From Solihabitans fulvus (lineage in GTDB: Bacteria; Actinomycetota; Actinomycetes; Mycobacteriales; Pseudonocardiaceae), in NCBI RefSeq assembly GCF_008386585.1, contig NZ_VUOB01000029.1:1-64000 (forward strand): a DNA stretch of 64,000 nucleotides, written 5' to 3'. The position numbers and the translations under genes are program-made. Under the pieces are notes generated by a model, which was not told where the DNA came from, did no database searches, and worked only from the letters and a program-made list of their open reading frames with translations. Shown piece by piece: positions 61,012-64,000 of the stretch; position 1 is the stretch's first letter, and the number at the start of each line of letters is the position of its first letter.

Positions 61012-62292
61012 TCACCACTCACACGGCAGCAGCGCGCGGACCGTCGTTGGCCCGCCGGCCGGGCTGTGCACCGACAGCACGCCGTCGATGGCGGCGGCCC
61101 GGTCGGCGAGGCCGGTCAGCCCCGAGCCTGCGGTCGTGTCCGCCCCGCCCCGGCCGTTGTCGGTGATCTCGACCAGCACACTGTCGCCCATCCGGCAGAC
61201 CAGCACCTCGGCCTGCGTCGCCTCGGCGTGCTTGGCGATGTTGGTCAGCGACTCGGCCACCACGAAGTAGGCGGTGCTCTCCACCGCGGCCGGCGGCCTC
61301 GGCTCGACGTTGACCAGCACCGTCACCGGCACCGAGGCCTTCGCGGCGAGTGCGGACAGGGCCGCGTCGAGGCCCCGGTCACCGAGCACCGCGGGATAGA
61401 TTCCCCTTGCCAGGTCCCGAAGTTCGGCGATGGCCAGCTTGGCGTCGGCGTGCGCCTCGTCGATGATCGTCTTCGTGCCGTCGGGGTCGGTGTCGAACTT
61501 CGCCTTGGCGCGCCCCAGTTCCATCGCCACCGACACGAGCCGCTGCTGGGCTCCGTCGTGCAGGTCGCGCTCGATCCGCCGCCGCTCGGCCTCGGCCGAG
61601 TCGACGCCCCGCGCCCTGCTGGCCTGGAGGTGGTCCGCCTTGCGGCCAAGCAGCGTGGAGTTCGTCGGGCCGAGCAGCGAGGTGGCGAGCGCGACCCGCA
61701 GCCGCCGCAGCATCGCCGTCACGGTCACGGCGAGGAAGATCCCGACGATGCCGAGCACGAGGTAGGGCACGCCGTCGCTGAAGTTGTTCAGTGGCACCGT
61801 CACCGTGTCGCTGTTGAAGCCGAGGGTCGGCAGCTGGATGGTGTTCCTCGGCAGCAGCGGACCGATGATCGGCTCGACGACGAAGCCGATGCTGCCGGCC
61901 CACAGGGCGATCGTCGCGCTGAACTCCAGCACGCTCAGCGGCAGGTTCACCAGGCCGTAGGCCAGGTCGCGCCAGGTCGCCGGGTCGCCGAGCTGGGCGC
62001 GCCACTTGCGGAGGATCGAGCCGGCCGGCAGGGATCGGTACGGCGACTCGATGTCCACCCCGAACGACGCCCTGACCAGCGCACGCTGCGATATCGCCGC
62101 GGCGCGCCACAACAGCGTCGCCAGCATCAGGATCGGGATGCCGACCCAGACGACGACCGTGCCGAACCCGACGGCGGTCAGCGGAACCAGCGCGCAGAAG
62201 GCCGTCAGCGCCAACGGGAAGTTGAGCAGAAAGTAGCCGACGGCGGTGGACACGCCTGGCCTTCGGTCCGGTCTCGCGAGTTCGGTCATCAT
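61012..62292 (-). CDS. sensor histidine kinase (putative-sensor domain), orphan
   Basis: A 426-residue membrane kinase of the same architecture as the one at 25.1 kb. Helices lie near 20-65, 120-140 and 178-198 within the putative-sensor domain. H245 in RRRIERDLHDGAQQRLVSVA is the phosphoacceptor; ESLTNIAKHA and DNGRGGAD are the ATP-binding boxes. ATG 62292 follows AAGGGGACTC. No response-regulator gene is adjacent in the window, so its partner is unlinked or beyond the window edge. Confidence 0.9.
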   Translation of the reverse strand: MMTELARPDRRPGVSTAVGYFLLNFPLALTAFCALVPLTAVGFGTVVVWVGIPILMLATLLWRAAAISQRALVRASFGVDIESPYRSLPAGSILRKWRAQLGDPATWRDLAYGLVNLPLSVLEFSATIALWAGSIGFVVEPIIGPLLPRNTIQLPTLGFNSDTVTVPLNNFSDGVPYLVLGIVGIFLAVTVTAMLRRLRVALATSLLGPTNSTLLGRKADHLQASRARGVDSAEAERRRIERDLHDGAQQRLVSVAMELGRAKAKFDTDPDGTKTIIDEAHADAKLAIAELRDLARGIYPAVLGDRGLDAALSALAAKASVPVTVLVNVEPRPPAAVESTAYFVVAESLTNIAKHAEATQAEVLVCRMGDSVLVEITDNGRGGADTTAGSGLTGLADRAAAIDGVLSVHSPAGGPTTVRALLPCEW

Positions 62293-62582
62293 CGGTGGAG
62301 TCCCCTTGTGTCGGCTTGCCACAAGCCTGCGCCGCGCCGGCTGTCCGAACCATCCGGAACACCAGCGCAACCACGGTAGGGCTGTCCCTACCAAGCGCTC
62401 TCGAATCCCGATCGGACACGCGTGGCCGCCGGACGGCTCGGAACGGGGAATCACTCGGATGGCGGTTCCCAGTTCCCTTGCCGGTCAGGGCGTTCGTCCC
62501 CCGGTTTCGCCCGCCGACGGGGTGCGGCATGATGCGTCATCTGCGTCCACGGCTACTTCGGCTACTCCGTGAAGAGGTCCGC

Positions 62583-64000
62583 GTGAGCATGGGTGGTCCC
62601 CGCGCCCGCACCAGCGACCGGGTGTGGTTGGTCTATCTGCTCTGCGGGCTGTTCCTCGTCGGCTGCTACTACCTCGTGCCGGCGCACGACGCCGGGCTCG
62701 TGCTGCGGGTCGTCCTGTACTGCGCGACGAGCGCGTCCGGGGCCGCCGCCATCCTCTACGGCGTGCGGCGGAACAGGCCGCGCCCCCGGCTGCCCTGGCT
62801 GCTGCTCGGCGTGAGCCAGCTCGTGTACGCGGCGGGCGACACGAGCTTCTACGTCTCGCACTACGTGTTCGGGGCGACCACGTTCCCGTCGATCGCCGAC
62901 GCCCTGTACCTCGCGCACTATCCGCTCGTGGTCGCCGCGCTGACCCTGTTGATCCGCCGCCGCACGCCGGGCCGCGACCTGCCGGGCATCCTCGACGCGG
63001 CCGTGCTCACCGTGGTCGCCGGCATGCTGTCCTGGCTCTTCCTGATCGGTCCGCAGGCGCGCTCGGACGCGCCGTTCCTGGCCAAGGTCGCCTCCGCCGG
63101 CTACCCGATGATGGACCTCGCGATGCTCACCGTCGCCCTGCGGCTGATCCTCGGCGGCGGGCGCAGGCCGGTGTCGTTCGTGCTGCTGTCGGCCAACCTC
63201 GCGGCGTTCCTCGTCGTCGACACGCTCTATGTGTTGCAGCAGCTGGCCGGCACGTACCACGCGGGCAACTTCCTCGACGCCATCTGGCTTTCCGGCAATC
63301 TCGCGCTCGGCGCCGCCGCGCTGCACCCCACCATGAGCAGGCTCGGCGACCGCTCGCCGGTGCGCGACGCGAGCCTCGGCCCGGTGCGCCTCACCGCGCT
63401 GTCGGCCGCCGTCCTGATCGCGCCGGCGACGCTGCTCATCCAGGACGCCTGCGGGGCCGTGCGGGAGATCCCGGTCATCGCGGGCGCGTGCGCCGTGCTG
63501 TTCGTGCTGGCCATCGCGCGGCTCGCCGGCCTGGTCGCCGACCAGCGCAGGCTGGCCATCACCGACAGCCTGACCGGCCTGCGCACCAGGAGGTTCTTCG
63601 AGGCGCGGCTGCCCGTCGAGCTCGCGAGGGCGCGCCGAACGAACGGGTCGCTCGCGCTGTTCATCGTCGACGTCGACAGGTTCAAGTCTATCAACGACCG
63701 CTACGGGCATCCGGCCGGCGACCAGGTGCTGGTCGAGATCGCCGCCCGGCTGCGCGGCGCTGCGCGGGCCGAGGACGTGCTGGCCAGGTACGGCGGCGAG
63801 GAGTTCGCGTTGCTGGTGCCCGACACCAGCCAGGACGAGCTGCCCGGCATCGCCGAGCGGCTGCGGCACCGGGTCGCGCGCGGTCCTATCGCCGTGGCGC
63901 AGGACTACTGGGTCGCGGTCACCGTGTCCGTTGGCACCGCGAGCTTTCCGGAGCACGGCGTGAGCCCGAGCGAGCTGGTGGCCACGGCGGACCGCGCGCT
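62583..64000 (+). CDS. membrane-bound diguanylate cyclase (GGDEF), cut by the window end
   Basis: At least 472 residues, running off the window. About eight hydrophobic helices over residues 14-310 (WLVYLLCGLFLVGCYYLV, WLLLGVSQLVYAAGD) make a sensory membrane module. The GGDEF domain begins near residue 325 (ITDSLTGLRTRRFFE) with active-site GGEEF at 404-408 and a product-inhibition RxxD site (RAED) five residues earlier. It should make c-di-GMP, a developmental signal in actinomycetes. GTG 62583 follows AAGAGG. The C-terminus and any EAL domain are not visible. Confidence 0.9.
   Translation, partial: MSMGGPRARTSDRVWLVYLLCGLFLVGCYYLVPAHDAGLVLRVVLYCATSASGAAAILYGVRRNRPRPRLPWLLLGVSQLVYAAGDTSFYVSHYVFGATTFPSIADALYLAHYPLVVAALTLLIRRRTPGRDLPGILDAAVLTVVAGMLSWLFLIGPQARSDAPFLAKVASAGYPMMDLAMLTVALRLILGGGRRPVSFVLLSANLAAFLVVDTLYVLQQLAGTYHAGNFLDAIWLSGNLALGAAALHPTMSRLGDRSPVRDASLGPVRLTALSAAVLIAPATLLIQDACGAVREIPVIAGACAVLFVLAIARLAGLVADQRRLAITDSLTGLRTRRFFEARLPVELARARRTNGSLALFIVDVDRFKSINDRYGHPAGDQVLVEIAARLRGAARAEDVLARYGGEEFALLVPDTSQDELPGIAERLRHRVARGPIAVAQDYWVAVTVSVGTASFPEHGVSPSELVATADRA

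Overview
The window comes from a high-GC actinomycete, most likely a member of the Pseudonocardiales (Amycolatopsis/Saccharothrix/Lentzea/Kutzneria neighbourhood). The evidence is a GC content near 70%, many GTG starts, GTGA/ATGA gene overlaps, the Mec-CysO-CysM cysteine pathway, MurT/GatD cell-wall amidation and many paired putative-sensor histidine kinases and TetR regulators. The genus is inferred from gene content only; no 16S gene is present.

Layout. 0-16.7 kb is mostly conserved housekeeping: NAD salvage (pncB-pncA, minus), clpS-DUF2017-S58 peptidase, mec-cysO-cysM, a divergent SMP-30 lactonase/aldo-keto reductase pair around a MerR-type operator, tandem rhomboid proteases leading into murI, then osmC, rph-rdgB and bcp. 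A 1,020-residue NACHT-LRR protein (13.0-16.1 kb) sits downstream of bcp. 16.7-34 kb is an accessory mosaic: a lipoprotein, flavin monooxygenase, two toxin-antitoxin modules (VapBC-like at 19.6-20.4 kb, MazEF-like at 22.8-23.4 kb), acetyltransferases, an Lnt-like acyltransferase, a two-component pair, an odd class I tRNA with a UAG anticodon, a DHA2 efflux pump with an extra C-terminal domain, and a secreted GH27 alpha-galactosidase. 34-46 kb holds a Baeyer-Villiger-type monooxygenase with a divergent TetR gene, the murT-gatD operon, an LCP ligase, and a fused alpha-beta glycyl-tRNA synthetase.

46-64 kb is rich in secreted proteases (S8, S53, S1). It also contains the most interesting locus, 53.6-59.4 kb. 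A STAND/NB-ARC-TPR protein (54197-56287) begins with a glycine-rich, RHIM-like amyloid-signalling motif. A 115-residue protein (58071-58418) ends with the matching motif after a short helical domain. This arrangement resembles the bacterial NLR/Bell-domain amyloid-signalling pairs proposed for programmed cell death. Between them lies a glycosyltransferase-like gene carrying an in-frame (ACTTTTG)5 heptanucleotide tract that could act as a frameshifting switch. An ECF-type sigma factor and a 43-residue secreted peptide follow. The STAND protein has lost its canonical Walker A Ser/Thr, Walker B acid and sensor-1 Arg, so it may be a pseudo-NTPase.

Taken together, the window pairs core metabolism and wall synthesis with at least two candidate immunity/cell-death systems (NACHT-LRR; amyloid STAND-Bell) and two toxin-antitoxin modules. 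All functions are inferred from sequence read by eye; no searches were run.
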